Source: Methylomonas sp. ZR1 (GTDB lineage: Bacteria > Pseudomonadota > Gammaproteobacteria > Methylococcales > Methylomonadaceae). Taken from it: 64,000 bases of DNA. Numbering within the stretch: position 1 is the stretch's first letter; every line of letters starts with the position of its first letter. The stretch is taken from positions 3,658,001-3,722,000 of the forward strand of contig NZ_RCST01000001.1 of assembly GCF_013141865.1 (NCBI RefSeq). The letters run 5' to 3'. The notes below the pieces were generated by a model. The model was not told the origin of the DNA and ran no database searches. It worked only from the letters and a program-made list of their open reading frames with translations. This document shows positions 24,524-34,251 of this stretch, in pieces. Position numbers and translations under genes: made by a program.

Positions 24524-25681
24524 TTAATGCCCCCCACTTTCCTCATCACCCTCTTTCTTGGTGATTTCTTCCAAAGCAAGACCGCCGGCCAACGAACTGG
24601 GTTTTTTGGTCGCCGACCCCAAACCTTCGCTCAAATTGATTTTAAGTTTTAAATTGTTCGGCGAATCCGAATTGCGCAAGGCCTCCTCCAAGGTGATCAC
24701 GCCGCCTTTATAGAGCTTGAGTAAATGACTGTCAAAAGTCTGCATGCCGATATTTTCGGATTTTTCCATCGCTTCCTTAATGGCGTGAATATCGCCTTTA
24801 TGGATTAAATCGCTGACCAATTTAGTGCCCAGCAAAATTTCGATAGCCGCCACCCGCTTACCTTCCACGGTGGGCACGAGGCGCTGGGAAATAAACGCTT
24901 GCAGATTCAAGGACAAGTCCATCAACAACTGCGGACGGCGCTCTTCCGGGAAAAAATTGATGATTCGGTCCAAAGCTTGATTGGCATTATTGGCGTGTAA
25001 TGTGGACAAGCACAGATGCCCGGTTTCGGCAAAAGCCAAAGCGTGTTCCATGGTCTCCTGACTGCGAATTTCGCCAATCAGAATCACATCCGGCGCCTGC
25101 CGCAGAGTGTTTTTCAATGCATCTTCATAACTGAGGGTATCGACACCCACTTCGCGTTGATTGACCAAGGATTTTTTATGCGGATGCACAAACTCGATAG
25201 GATCTTCGATGGTAATGATATGCCCGGATGAGTTGCTATTGCGATAATCTATCAAGGCCGCCAAGGACGTGGATTTACCGGAACCGGTGCCGCCAACAAA
25301 CAAAATCAGCCCGCGCTTTTCCATGATTTTATCTTTGAGGATTTGCGGCAAGCCCAAGGCATCGGCACTGGGAATATCGACCTTGATGTTGCGGATTACC
25401 AAGGCATGGCAATTGCGCTGTTTAAAAATATTCACCCGAAACCGTCCGATTCCTTCTTCGGTGATCGCCAGATTCATTTCCGGCACCTGTTCGAAGGCAG
25501 CGCGTTGCTCGGCGTCCATGATACCGTCAGCAATTTCCTTGATGCGTTCACGGCTAAGTTTGACGTTTTCCAACGGTTTTAAGCTGCCTTGGAACTTGGC
25601 CGCCGGTGGAGCGCCCGCCGTCAGATAAAGGTCCGAACCATCGTGTTGGACGAGGATTTTTAGATAGTCTTTAAATTCCAT
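24524..25681 (-). CDS. pilU: Type IV pilus retraction ATPase PilU
   Basis: The 385-residue protein is a PilT/PilU hexameric ATPase that helps to depolymerise pili at the inner membrane. The Walker A motif GGTGSGKST, the Asp box with TIEDPIEFVH, the Walker B VILIGEIRSQETM and the LSTLHANNA motif are intact. It starts with MEFKDYLKILVQHDGSDLYLTAG, close to known PilU starts, so I prefer the ATG at 25681 over the longer frame to 25768. The long charged C-terminal tail and MEF start favour PilU over PilT. No pilT lies beside it; a histidine-kinase gene starts divergently. Confidence 0.88.
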   Translation of the reverse strand: MEFKDYLKILVQHDGSDLYLTAGAPPAAKFQGSLKPLENVKLSRERIKEIADGIMDAEQRAAFEQVPEMNLAITEEGIGRFRVNIFKQRNCHALVIRNIKVDIPSADALGLPQILKDKIMEKRGLILFVGGTGSGKSTSLAALIDYRNSNSSGHIITIEDPIEFVHPHKKSLVNQREVGVDTLSYEDALKNTLRQAPDVILIGEIRSQETMEHALAFAETGHLCLSTLHANNANQALDRIINFFPEERRPQLLMDLSLNLQAFISQRLVPTVEGKRVAAIEILLGTKLVSDLIHKGDIHAIKEAMEKSENIGMQTFDSHLLKLYKGGVITLEEALRNSDSPNNLKLKINLSEGLGSATKKPSSLAGGLALEEITKKEGDEESGGH

Positions 25682-25848
25682 GCGGGCGGCTCTCGAATTG
25701 ATAATGCCCAAAGTGTAGGCCAATCCGCCCACAAGTGAAGCCGGGACGCTATTCGCTCGCTTACCCAAAAATGCCTGTTAATTTCTTCGCCGAAAAATGT
25801 AGTAGCTCGTTTATGCTTGCCTTCCCAAACCATTACTAATTCGTCGAG

Positions 25849-28458
25849 ATGCCAAACCGCCGACTCAACTTGAGTAATTTTGCCCATGAAACCGACTTGC
25901 TTTACGGGATCATAGACAGCATTAAAGAAGCCGTCATTGTTTTCGACACGACGCACACAATCGTCTGCGTCAACCGCGCCGCTGAACTTATGCTGGGGAT
26001 TGGCTCAACAGCCGATTGGGAGAATCGACATTACCTGTTTACCGCCGACGGCAACACGCCTTTTCCCGTTGCGCTTTTACCGTGTTTCCAGCCAGTTGAC
26101 CCAGGCATGACGGAAGAGGCTATCGAATTAATTGTAAAGCGCGCAGACGGCAGCGCAGTCTGCGTCAGCGTTAGCGGTCGAGGCCTAGTAGACCGGCATG
26201 GCACTATATCGGCGTGGCTAACGATACTTTCGGACATTCCGGTGCCCAATAACCCGGAGAAACATGCCGAAATTTTAGAGTGCCAACATAACTTGGGCTC
26301 CGTCCTCAACCATATGCCGGCGATGATCGGCTACTGGGACAAAAATCTTATCAACAAATTTGGCAACAAAGCCTATGAAGAATGGTTCGGCTTTACTTCG
26401 GAAAACTTGCTCGGCAAACATATTCGCGAAGTCATCGGCGATCATCTATACACGCTGAATAAGCCGTTTATCGATGCCGTTCTGAAAGGAGAACCGCAGT
26501 ATTTTGAGCGTACCATCGTCAATTTCGCGGGTGAAACGCGCTATACGCAAGCCGCTTATTTGCCCGACGGTACGGAAGGGCAAGTAAAAGGATTTTTCGT
26601 CTTGGTGACCGACATTACCGCATTGAAGTCTGCACAAAAACGGGTTAGCGAATCGGAAGCCCGTCTGCGTGCCATGTACGATAGCTTGCCGTTCTTGGCC
26701 TGGATGAAGGACAGAAACGGGAAATATATTCAAGCCAACAAACATTGGCTAAACGCCGTGGGCATCGACCATCTGCACGATTCAAACGATGTGACTGATT
26801 TCGATATCTGGCCGGAAGGCCTGGCCGAGCATTACCGCGCGGTTGACCAAGAAGTGATGCTGACTCGGCAACAAATATCGCTGACCGAGAGGGCCTTCGA
26901 CGCTGGACGGGAAACCTGGACCGAAACGATCAAAGCCCCCATCGTCGACGATAAAAACGATGTGCTGGGCACCATCGGTCTGGCACGCGATATAACCGAA
27001 AGCCGCAGCGCGGAGGAGCGACTCCGCAATTACAGCGAACGCTTGAGCTTGGCCACCAAAGCCGCCGCAATCGGCATTTGCGAGTGGGATCTGGCGTTGG
27101 GCGTCGGGGATTGGGATGAACGCATGTACGAGATGTTCGGTATTCCTGTGGGGACGCCCATAGACTATCAGACCTGGGCAGCCTTGGTGGTAGTCGAAGA
27201 CTTACCGCGTACCGAAGCCACACTTCGCAAGCTGATTCGAGACCAGCAGGAAAAGCATTGGGAGTTTAGGATTCGCCGCCAGAGCGACGGCGCCTTACGC
27301 TTCATTCAGGCGTCAGCCATCATAGCCGGCGATCCCAAGAGCGGCGGGCAAAAAATCGTCGGGGTTAACAGAGATGTCAGCAATTTTAAGTTGATCGAAA
27401 ATGCCTTGCGCGAAAGCGAAGCACATCTGGCTCACGCCCAAGCCCAGGCGCATTTGGGCAGTTGGTCATTAAACCTTAGAGAGCATTCTCTGAAATGGTC
27501 TGACGAAAATTACCGCATTTTCGGCATGCCTTTGGGCACGCCGATAAGCTACGAGCGCTTCTTGAAATGTGTGCATCCGGCTGACCGACATTACGTGCGC
27601 CACGCCTGGGAAGCGGCCATGCGTGGCGCGCCTTACGACATCCAACACCGTATCGTGGCGAACGGTAAAATAAAATGGCTGAGGGAACGCGCCGATCTGG
27701 TATTTGCCGGGGATGGCAGTTTCGTGCGCGGCATAGGCACATCGCAGGACATCACCGAACTGAAAATAATAGAAAAAGACCTGGAATCGTCCCGCTTGCA
27801 ATTACGGCAACTGGCCGCTCGTCGGGAAAAGGCCCGTGAAGAAGAGCGCAAGCACATGGCCCGTGAAGTTCACGACGAGCTGGGACAAATGTTGACTGCC
27901 CTGCGCATGGAAATGTCGCTGCTGCGCATGAAATTCGCCATCAACAACCGAGAGCTGGCCGAACAAATCCGCAACATCATGGAATTACTGGACCAAACCA
28001 TCCAAGTTACCCGCGATGTGGCAACCTCGTTACGTCCCTCGGCGATAGAAATGGGAATCGTGCCGGCTTTGGAGTGGCTGGTAAGGAAATTCGCGGAACA
28101 ATCCGGGATTCAGTGCGATCTGTTATATCCGGAAGATGATTTCGATATGGACGAAGAATGCGCAATCGTGATTTTTCGCATCGCCCAAGAATCGCTGACC
28201 AATGTGCTGCGGCATGCGGCAGCCAGCAAGGTAAAAATTGCCGTCAATTTGGATAAGGACCACTATTGCCTGAAAATTGACGATAATGGTCGTGGTTTCG
28301 ACACCCATGCGCCCACTAAGACCAAGTCTTTTGGCCTGATCGGCATACGTGAACGCTCCTTGATGTTGGGCGGAGAAACCAGTATTTCCAGTGCCCCGGG
28401 CCAAGGTACCTCTATCCAGGTACGTATCCCGGCTAACCCTAAAAGACCAGAACTATGA
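25849..28458 (+). CDS. Multi-PAS sensor histidine kinase, NarX type
   Basis: The 869-residue kinase has about five PAS/PAC modules (residues ~15-640) and a HisKA_3 dimerisation domain with the phospho-accepting histidine in AREVHDELGQ (about residue 675). A C-terminal HATPase domain has IDDNGRGF and a closing GLIGIRERSLMLGG motif. No membrane segment is apparent, so sensing is cytoplasmic. It overlaps the response-regulator start by four bases, forming a classic two-component pair. The input is unknown. Confidence 0.92.
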   Translation: MPNRRLNLSNFAHETDLLYGIIDSIKEAVIVFDTTHTIVCVNRAAELMLGIGSTADWENRHYLFTADGNTPFPVALLPCFQPVDPGMTEEAIELIVKRADGSAVCVSVSGRGLVDRHGTISAWLTILSDIPVPNNPEKHAEILECQHNLGSVLNHMPAMIGYWDKNLINKFGNKAYEEWFGFTSENLLGKHIREVIGDHLYTLNKPFIDAVLKGEPQYFERTIVNFAGETRYTQAAYLPDGTEGQVKGFFVLVTDITALKSAQKRVSESEARLRAMYDSLPFLAWMKDRNGKYIQANKHWLNAVGIDHLHDSNDVTDFDIWPEGLAEHYRAVDQEVMLTRQQISLTERAFDAGRETWTETIKAPIVDDKNDVLGTIGLARDITESRSAEERLRNYSERLSLATKAAAIGICEWDLALGVGDWDERMYEMFGIPVGTPIDYQTWAALVVVEDLPRTEATLRKLIRDQQEKHWEFRIRRQSDGALRFIQASAIIAGDPKSGGQKIVGVNRDVSNFKLIENALRESEAHLAHAQAQAHLGSWSLNLREHSLKWSDENYRIFGMPLGTPISYERFLKCVHPADRHYVRHAWEAAMRGAPYDIQHRIVANGKIKWLRERADLVFAGDGSFVRGIGTSQDITELKIIEKDLESSRLQLRQLAARREKAREEERKHMAREVHDELGQMLTALRMEMSLLRMKFAINNRELAEQIRNIMELLDQTIQVTRDVATSLRPSAIEMGIVPALEWLVRKFAEQSGIQCDLLYPEDDFDMDEECAIVIFRIAQESLTNVLRHAAASKVKIAVNLDKDHYCLKIDDNGRGFDTHAPTKTKSFGLIGIRERSLMLGGETSISSAPGQGTSIQVRIPANPKRPEL

Positions 28459-29087
28459 TCCGATTAATTATTGCCGACGACCATGCCATTGTGCGGGGCG
28501 GTCTGAAACAACTATTCGCACTCTCCACCGATATTACCGTCGTCGGCGAAGCCGAAAATAGCCAGCAACTGTTGAGTTTTCTCGATGAAAACGCCGTTGA
28601 TCTGGTGCTACTGGATCTGACCATGCCCGATCTTGGCGGCGTGGAGATGATCAGCCGGATTCGCAGCCAATATCCGGCATTGCCCATCCTGATTTTGAGT
28701 ATGCACAACGAATTGCAAATCGTCTCGCGCGCATTAAAAACCGGTGCGAATGGCTATCTAACCAAGGATAACGACCCGGAAACCTTACTGACAGCCATCC
28801 GCCGAGTCGCTGGCGACGGCCGATTTATCGACCCTAAACTCGCCGAAAAAATGGTATTTGAATTCGAGAGCTCCGAGCCAAGCAAACCGCATGAAAAACT
28901 ATCCGAACGCGAGTTTCAAATCTTGCAGTTACTGGCTAAAGGCCAAAGCCTGAACGACATCGGCAGGGACCTAGCAATCAGCAACAAGACTGTCAGTACA
29001 TACAAAGCCCGGCTGTTTGAAAAATTGCACATCAGCAATAACGCCGAATTGATCCGCTACTATGATGCACACCGCCTGAATATGTAG
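28455..29087 (+). CDS. NarL/FixJ-family response regulator
   Basis: The 210-residue regulator has a receiver domain with the acidic pair Asp8-Asp9, phospho-acceptor Asp54 (LVLLDLTMP) and conserved Lys in TKDND. A C-terminal LuxR-type helix-turn-helix (LSEREFQILQLLAKGQSLNDIG ... ISNKTVSTYKARLFEKL) follows. It is translationally coupled to the upstream kinase. Targets probably include the downstream signalling genes, but this is inference from position. Confidence 0.95.
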   Translation: MIRLIIADDHAIVRGGLKQLFALSTDITVVGEAENSQQLLSFLDENAVDLVLLDLTMPDLGGVEMISRIRSQYPALPILILSMHNELQIVSRALKTGANGYLTKDNDPETLLTAIRRVAGDGRFIDPKLAEKMVFEFESSEPSKPHEKLSEREFQILQLLAKGQSLNDIGRDLAISNKTVSTYKARLFEKLHISNNAELIRYYDAHRLNM

Positions 29088-29228
29088 TCCTATGCCCGCA
29101 TAAGCAGGAAATGACCTACAACAAATTACATCTTTACCTGCCTGAAATTTCGGATTGACTGATATTCAGCCGCTCTACATTTAAATATGATGCAGGATCC
29201 AGAATTTTGAATGCATCGGGGTTCATCT

Positions 29229-29651
29229 ATGCAAGTATCGGTAACAGGTGAATGGTTTGAGGTGACTATCCGTAACACGTTGGAGTTTGCAAAATGCCAT
29301 GAATTACTGGCGTCATGCAAGGCTCACACCAAAGTCAATACGCGCGCCGGCGCCAGGATAACACTCGAGAATATCCCTACATTCAATATGTGCGGCATCG
29401 CCACCATCTCGCTAATCTGCGATTGGATGCAGGCCGGCGTCGAGCTGAATCTGCAAGGCTGTGGCGGCGACGTACATCAGATTTTCGATACCGGCATATT
29501 CGATAAATACTTCAGCAAACACACACCCTACATTCGCACCGCCCACCATGTGCCTGGAGCGCACAAAGCCGCGTTTAGCCAAGGATTGCCCGATACGCAA
29601 AACCCGCCCACGGTTACGTCCGGACCAAACCGTGCTGGAAAATTAGCGTGA
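29229..29651 (+). CDS. STAS-domain (anti-sigma-factor-antagonist-like) protein
   Basis: The 140-residue product from the ATG at 29229 has a STAS-like fold: a VSVTGEWFEVTIRNTLEFA opening, an ARITLENIPTFNMCGIATISLI core and a VELNLQGCGGDVHQIFDTGIFDKYF end. The usual phosphorylated Ser of SpoIIAA-type proteins (D-S-S-G) is replaced: the loop reads NMCG, with Cys55. It is therefore unlikely to be controlled by Ser phosphorylation. The stop overlaps the GTG start of the next gene, so it may act together with that GGDEF-EAL enzyme. Confidence 0.7.
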   Translation: MQVSVTGEWFEVTIRNTLEFAKCHELLASCKAHTKVNTRAGARITLENIPTFNMCGIATISLICDWMQAGVELNLQGCGGDVHQIFDTGIFDKYFSKHTPYIRTAHHVPGAHKAAFSQGLPDTQNPPTVTSGPNRAGKLA

Positions 29652-32194
29652 AAACACCATTCTTCGATTTTTTCAGTGCGGGCGGACTGATGCCGCACGG
29701 GTTTTGCCTAAAGTGGACGCCCGGCCTGCTGTGGTCGTATGTGATTTCCGATGCCTTAATCACTCTGGCCTATTTCGCGATTGCCGTCATTCTGGCTTAT
29801 GTCGTATCACAGCGCCGAGACCTGAAATTTCGCGGCATCTATTTGATGTTCAGCTCATTTATTCTGGCCTGCGGGGCATCGCACTTGATGTCCATCTTCC
29901 TGATCTGGCAACCCTTGTATTGGTTGGATACCGCCATAAAAGCCTTGACGGCGACCATCTCCCTGGCAGCGGCAATATTGCTGGTCAAATTAGTACCGCA
30001 TGCATTGAAACTACCGAGCAATCGGCAACTGGCAGCCGAAATTGCCGTGCGCACGCAGGCGCAACAGGATCTACAGGAAAGCGAAAGCAAGCTAAAAGCC
30101 CTCAGCCAGCAACTCATCAGCCTGATAGAAGCCATTCCCGACGCTATTCTGTTCAAAGACGGCGACGGCCGCTTGTTATTCGCCAATGAGCACGCGCAAC
30201 AGTTATTCCGATTTGACGGTATGGATTGGCAGGGCAAGACCTATCTGGAACTGGCCGATCAACAGCCGGACGCACTGGACAAGCATATAAAACTATTTTC
30301 GGATGAAGAAGCGGTATGGAAGGCCGGACACTTGATCATGTTCGAAGATCATATTCTCAACGACGAGGGCCGCTTGATCGAAATAGAGGTACGCAAAACG
30401 CCGATTTACCAGGAAAACGGCCAACGCAAAGGCATGGTGGTGATTAGCCGGGACATCAGCAACATCCGCTGGGCGGAGAGCCAATTGCGCATCGCCGAGC
30501 GCGCTATCGAGTCCCAGGAAGGGATCATGATTACCGATGAAAATAATATCATCTTGCGCGTCAACAACGCCTTCACCCGACTGACCGGTTATCAGCCGGA
30601 CGAAGTCATCGGCAACAAACCCTCGATTTTAAAATCCGGCCGTCACGGCCAAGAGTTTTACCGGGAAATGTGGGCCGCTCTGAAGCGCGAAAAATTCTGG
30701 CAAGGCGAGGTTTGGGACAGGCGTAAAAACGGCGACGTTTACCCGAAGTGGCTGACAATCAGTGTAGTAACCGGCGCGGACGGCCACACTTGCAACTACG
30801 TCGCGGCCTTTACCGACATTAGCCAACACAAGGAAGCGCAAGCCGCCATTCACCGCCTGGCTTATTACGATCCGCTCACCGACCTGCCCAATCGCCGCCT
30901 GTTGCAAGACCGGCTACAGCAGGCCTTACACAATAGCCGTTGCGTGGGCAAACATGGCGCGGTGTTGATGATTGATGTCGATAATTTCAAAACGATTAAC
31001 GATACCCAGGGCCACCAAATCGGCGATCAGCTACTAATAGAAATTGCCTCGCGCCTAAAAGCCTGCGTCCGTCAAGGCGATACCGTTGCCCGGCTGGGCG
31101 GCGACGAATTTATCGTGCTGCTGGAAAATCTGGGCAGCGCGCAAGCCGAGGCAACCGCGAATGCCGAAGACGTTGCACACAAAATATTGTGCGCCATCAA
31201 TACCGGCATGTTGTTAAACGGTAAGGAACATCTCGGCTCCATCAGTATCGGCATTGCCATATTCGACGAACACAATAACTCGTTCGACGACACGCTGAGG
31301 CGCGCCGACGCGGCGCTGTACCAGGCCAAGGATGCCGGCCGCAACACGCTGCGCTTCTTCGATCCACAGATGCAGGCCTTATTGGAATCGCGCGTACTGC
31401 TGGAGTTCGATTTGCGCCATGCCCAGGCCCAAGATCAGCTGAGCCTGCATTACCAACCCCAGGTCGATAAAAACGCCCAGATTTTTGGCGCAGAAGTGCT
31501 ATTACGCTGGAAACATCCGCAAAAAGGCATGATTTCGCCGGCCGAGTTTATCCCGCTAGCCGAAGAATCCGGCTTGATTCTGCCCATCGGCGAATGGGTG
31601 TTGCAATGCGCCTGCGAGCAACTCAAGGCCTGGGAACAGAATCCGCTCACCCAGCATTTACAGCTTGCCGTCAATGTAAGCGCCAGACAGTTCCGTCAAG
31701 CCGATTTCGTCGAATCGATCTGCCGAATTCTTAACAACTCGGGCGCCAACTCGGCAAAACTCAAACTGGAATTGACCGAAAGCATGGTATTGCACGATGT
31801 CGAAGATGCCATCGAAAAAATGCAAACGCTGAAATCATTGGGCGTACGTTTTTCGATGGACGACTTCGGCACCGGTTATTCCTCACTGAGTTATCTGAAA
31901 AAGCTGCCTCTGAGCCAACTCAAAATCGATCAAAGCTTTGTGCGTGACCTTATCGTTGACCCTAACGATGCGGTCATTGCCCAAACCATTATCGGCATGG
32001 GCCACAACCTGGGCCTGAATGTGATTGCGGAAGGGGTGGAAACCCAGGATCAACGCATCTGCCTGGAGCGTATAGGCTGCGATGCCTTTCAAGGCTACCT
32101 GTTCGGCAAACCCATGCCCTTACCTGAATTCGAACGTGTAATACACAGCTTGAACCGGGCGATTCGACCGAAAAACATCCGCAACGGCAGCTAA
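29648..32194 (+). CDS. Ethylene-receptor-like membrane sensor fused to PAS-GGDEF-EAL
   Basis: The 848-residue protein starts at a GTG overlapping the STAS stop. Residues ~27-120 form three membrane helices matching the ethylene-binding domain of plant ETR1. Asp35, Tyr42, Ile72, Cys75 and His79 correspond to ETR1 Asp25, Tyr32, Ile62, Cys65 and His69, all with a constant offset of ten. ETR1 binds ethylene through Cu(I) at the Cys and His. PAS domains (~150-400), a GGDEF domain (LGGDEF intact, RQGD I-site) and an EAL-type domain follow. The EAL start reads EVLLRW and the DDFGTGYSSLSYLKK loop is intact. A copper-rich methanotroph would be a plausible host for ethylene or hydrocarbon sensing. Ligand and output direction are inferred. 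Confidence 0.9.
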   Translation: MKTPFFDFFSAGGLMPHGFCLKWTPGLLWSYVISDALITLAYFAIAVILAYVVSQRRDLKFRGIYLMFSSFILACGASHLMSIFLIWQPLYWLDTAIKALTATISLAAAILLVKLVPHALKLPSNRQLAAEIAVRTQAQQDLQESESKLKALSQQLISLIEAIPDAILFKDGDGRLLFANEHAQQLFRFDGMDWQGKTYLELADQQPDALDKHIKLFSDEEAVWKAGHLIMFEDHILNDEGRLIEIEVRKTPIYQENGQRKGMVVISRDISNIRWAESQLRIAERAIESQEGIMITDENNIILRVNNAFTRLTGYQPDEVIGNKPSILKSGRHGQEFYREMWAALKREKFWQGEVWDRRKNGDVYPKWLTISVVTGADGHTCNYVAAFTDISQHKEAQAAIHRLAYYDPLTDLPNRRLLQDRLQQALHNSRCVGKHGAVLMIDVDNFKTINDTQGHQIGDQLLIEIASRLKACVRQGDTVARLGGDEFIVLLENLGSAQAEATANAEDVAHKILCAINTGMLLNGKEHLGSISIGIAIFDEHNNSFDDTLRRADAALYQAKDAGRNTLRFFDPQMQALLESRVLLEFDLRHAQAQDQLSLHYQPQVDKNAQIFGAEVLLRWKHPQKGMISPAEFIPLAEESGLILPIGEWVLQCACEQLKAWEQNPLTQHLQLAVNVSARQFRQADFVESICRILNNSGANSAKLKLELTESMVLHDVEDAIEKMQTLKSLGVRFSMDDFGTGYSSLSYLKKLPLSQLKIDQSFVRDLIVDPNDAVIAQTIIGMGHNLGLNVIAEGVETQDQRICLERIGCDAFQGYLFGKPMPLPEFERVIHSLNRAIRPKNIRNGS

Positions 32195-32312
32195 ATGGCC
32201 GTCATTTTAAGCCCTCATTGATTTTCTACACGACTTGGCGACATGGCATGTTTGATCATCCATCTGCCGTTTCACTCACTCTTATAACAATAAATTTAAC
32301 GGGGGAAATCTT

Positions 32313-34067
32313 ATGTTCTTAATGAACTGGCATTCGGTGGGAGTCAAAGTGGTAGCCATTACCACGGGCATACTCTTCGTCCTGAGCTTGGGCTTGTTGT
32401 TGATGTTTGCCAACATCGAAAAACAAAAACTGATAGACCGCAAGATTGAATCGTCCCGGCAATTGCTGCTGCTTTCCGAATCGATTCGCGACAATGTAGC
32501 CAAAAATTGGGAAAGCGGCCTTTACTCGCCGGAGTACCTCCGGCAGTTGGTGCAAGGCAAGGATGAAGCCAGCCGCCGGTCGTTGATTATCGCGACCGTC
32601 CCCACCGCCAATGCCTGGGACGTGATAGAAGCCAAAGCCAAGGAAGGCGGTTTTCGTTTTAAAGCGCCGGCACTGAATCCCCGCAATCCGCCCAGAAACA
32701 TGCCGGACCAACTGGAACAACAGGTTTTGGACAAATTCAAAAAAGACCCGGCGCTAAGCGAATACGCCATGGTCGACGAAGAGAAACAAGAAATTCGCTA
32801 TTTCAGACCGGTGAAAATGACCAAACAATGCGAGCTTTGTCACGGCGACCCGCAAACCTCGCAAGCCTTATGGGGCAACGGCAAGGGCCAGGATTTACTC
32901 GGTTATGCCATGGAAAACCGCCGGACCGGCGACTTGCACGGCGCATTCGAAATCATCACTCCCTTTAGCAACGCCTTTAGCGAGTTGAAGCAAACCGTGT
33001 TTTACGCTGTCGGCTTTTTGGGTTTGACGCTTTTAATCATCGGTATCACCGGTTATCTGGTGATGAGCAAAATCATCATCGGCCCACTGACCGCATTGGC
33101 GCTGAACCTGCAAGCCATTTGCAGCGGAGACGGCGATTTGCGCGCCAGGCTCAGCGCGTCGGGTAAATCCGAGTTTGCCTGGGTGGCTTCCAGTTTTAAT
33201 GCCTTCGTGAAGAAAATCGCCAAAACCGTTGAAGAAATCAGCGTGACCAGCGACCGACTGGCGGAGGCCGCCAACAAACTGGCAACCATCACCCAATCCA
33301 CCCAACAAGGCGTCGAGCGGCAATTGCAAGAAACCACGCTGGTGGCCAATGCGATGAAACAAATGACATCGACTGTACAAGAGGTTGCCAAAAACGCGGT
33401 CAAAGCATCCGAAGCCGCCGAAAATGCGGACCGGGAAGCGACGTCAGGCAAAAATATCGTCACGCAAGCAGTTGGCGGTATTAACGAATTAGCCACCGAA
33501 GTGGAAAATGCCGCCAATGTGATTCACGATCTGGAAACCGACAGCAACAGCATAGGCGAAGTATTAAGCGTGATTCAGGGCATCGCCGAGCAAACCAATT
33601 TATTGGCGTTGAATGCAGCCATTGAAGCGGCCCGCGCCGGCGAGCAAGGCCGCGGCTTTGCAGTGGTGGCGGATGAAGTCCGCACCTTGGCCAGCCGCAC
33701 GCAAAACTCGACGCTGGAAATCCGCCAAACCATAGAAAGGTTGCAAGGCCGGGCGAAACAAGCGGTTTCGGTGATGGAAAACGGCAGAAAACGCGCCGCC
33801 TCCAGTGTTGAGCAAGCCGCTTCGGCAGGTGATTCGATCAATACCATCAGCGAGAGAATATTTACCATCAACGACATGAATAATCAGATCGCCACCGCCG
33901 CAGAGCAACAGACAGCGGTCGCGGAAGAAATTAACCGTAATGTCAGCAATATCAGCCATGTGTCCCAAGAAACCTCCAGCGGCGCCAAACACACCGCCGA
34001 TGCCTGCCATGAGTTGCTTGAGCTGGCAAATCAATTACGCCAGACGGTTGGCCATTTTAGAATTTAA
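32313..34067 (+). CDS. Methyl-accepting chemotaxis protein with a heme-c (DUF3365/Tll0287-like) sensor
   Basis: The 584-residue receptor has an N-terminal membrane helix (~8-30) and a periplasmic domain of the DUF3365/Tll0287-like type with a covalent heme site CELCH (Cys173-His177). A second membrane helix (~229-252), a HAMP domain and a long cytoplasmic signalling coil complete it. The hairpin tip motif [35 protein letters not shown] is intact. A heme sensor suggests response to redox state or a gas such as oxygen or NO. A GGGGGA ribosome site precedes the ATG. It follows the ethylene-receptor-like gene by 118 bases. Confidence 0.92.
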   Translation: MFLMNWHSVGVKVVAITTGILFVLSLGLLLMFANIEKQKLIDRKIESSRQLLLLSESIRDNVAKNWESGLYSPEYLRQLVQGKDEASRRSLIIATVPTANAWDVIEAKAKEGGFRFKAPALNPRNPPRNMPDQLEQQVLDKFKKDPALSEYAMVDEEKQEIRYFRPVKMTKQCELCHGDPQTSQALWGNGKGQDLLGYAMENRRTGDLHGAFEIITPFSNAFSELKQTVFYAVGFLGLTLLIIGITGYLVMSKIIIGPLTALALNLQAICSGDGDLRARLSASGKSEFAWVASSFNAFVKKIAKTVEEISVTSDRLAEAANKLATITQSTQQGVERQLQETTLVANAMKQMTSTVQEVAKNAVKASEAAENADREATSGKNIVTQAVGGINELATEVENAANVIHDLETDSNSIGEVLSVIQGIAEQTNLLALNAAIEAARAGEQGRGFAVVADEVRTLASRTQNSTLEIRQTIERLQGRAKQAVSVMENGRKRAASSVEQAASAGDSINTISERIFTINDMNNQIATAAEQQTAVAEEINRNVSNISHVSQETSSGAKHTADACHELLELANQLRQTVGHFRI

Positions 34068-34079
34068 AGCCATCGCTTC

Positions 34080-34100
34080 GCCGGCCGTCAGCGGCCGGCG
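34080..34100. terminator. GC-rich hairpin after the chemoreceptor gene
   Basis: CGCCGGCCG and CGGCCGGCG form a nine-bp perfect stem around a four-base loop shortly after the chemoreceptor stop. A second CCACCAA/TTGGTGG stem follows near 34112-34141 with a T-rich loop. Together they probably end the signalling operon. Confidence 0.5.
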
Positions 34101-34251
34101 AATCACCGACCCACCAAGGCAAACCCCTGATTTTTTGGTGGATTTTCCCGCCGAAAGTTGCCCAATTAATTGTTTGCCCACGTTGCTGACAGCCGCATAT
34201 TGCTGAAATCCACAGTATAATGCGGCGTTTTTCCTGCTAGACATCTGAGTT

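Noticed and set aside
29648..30000. MHYT or other generic membrane sensor domain in the GGDEF-EAL protein
   Set aside because: The Met-His-Tyr-Thr motifs are absent, and all five ETR1 ligand-site residues are present at constant spacing.
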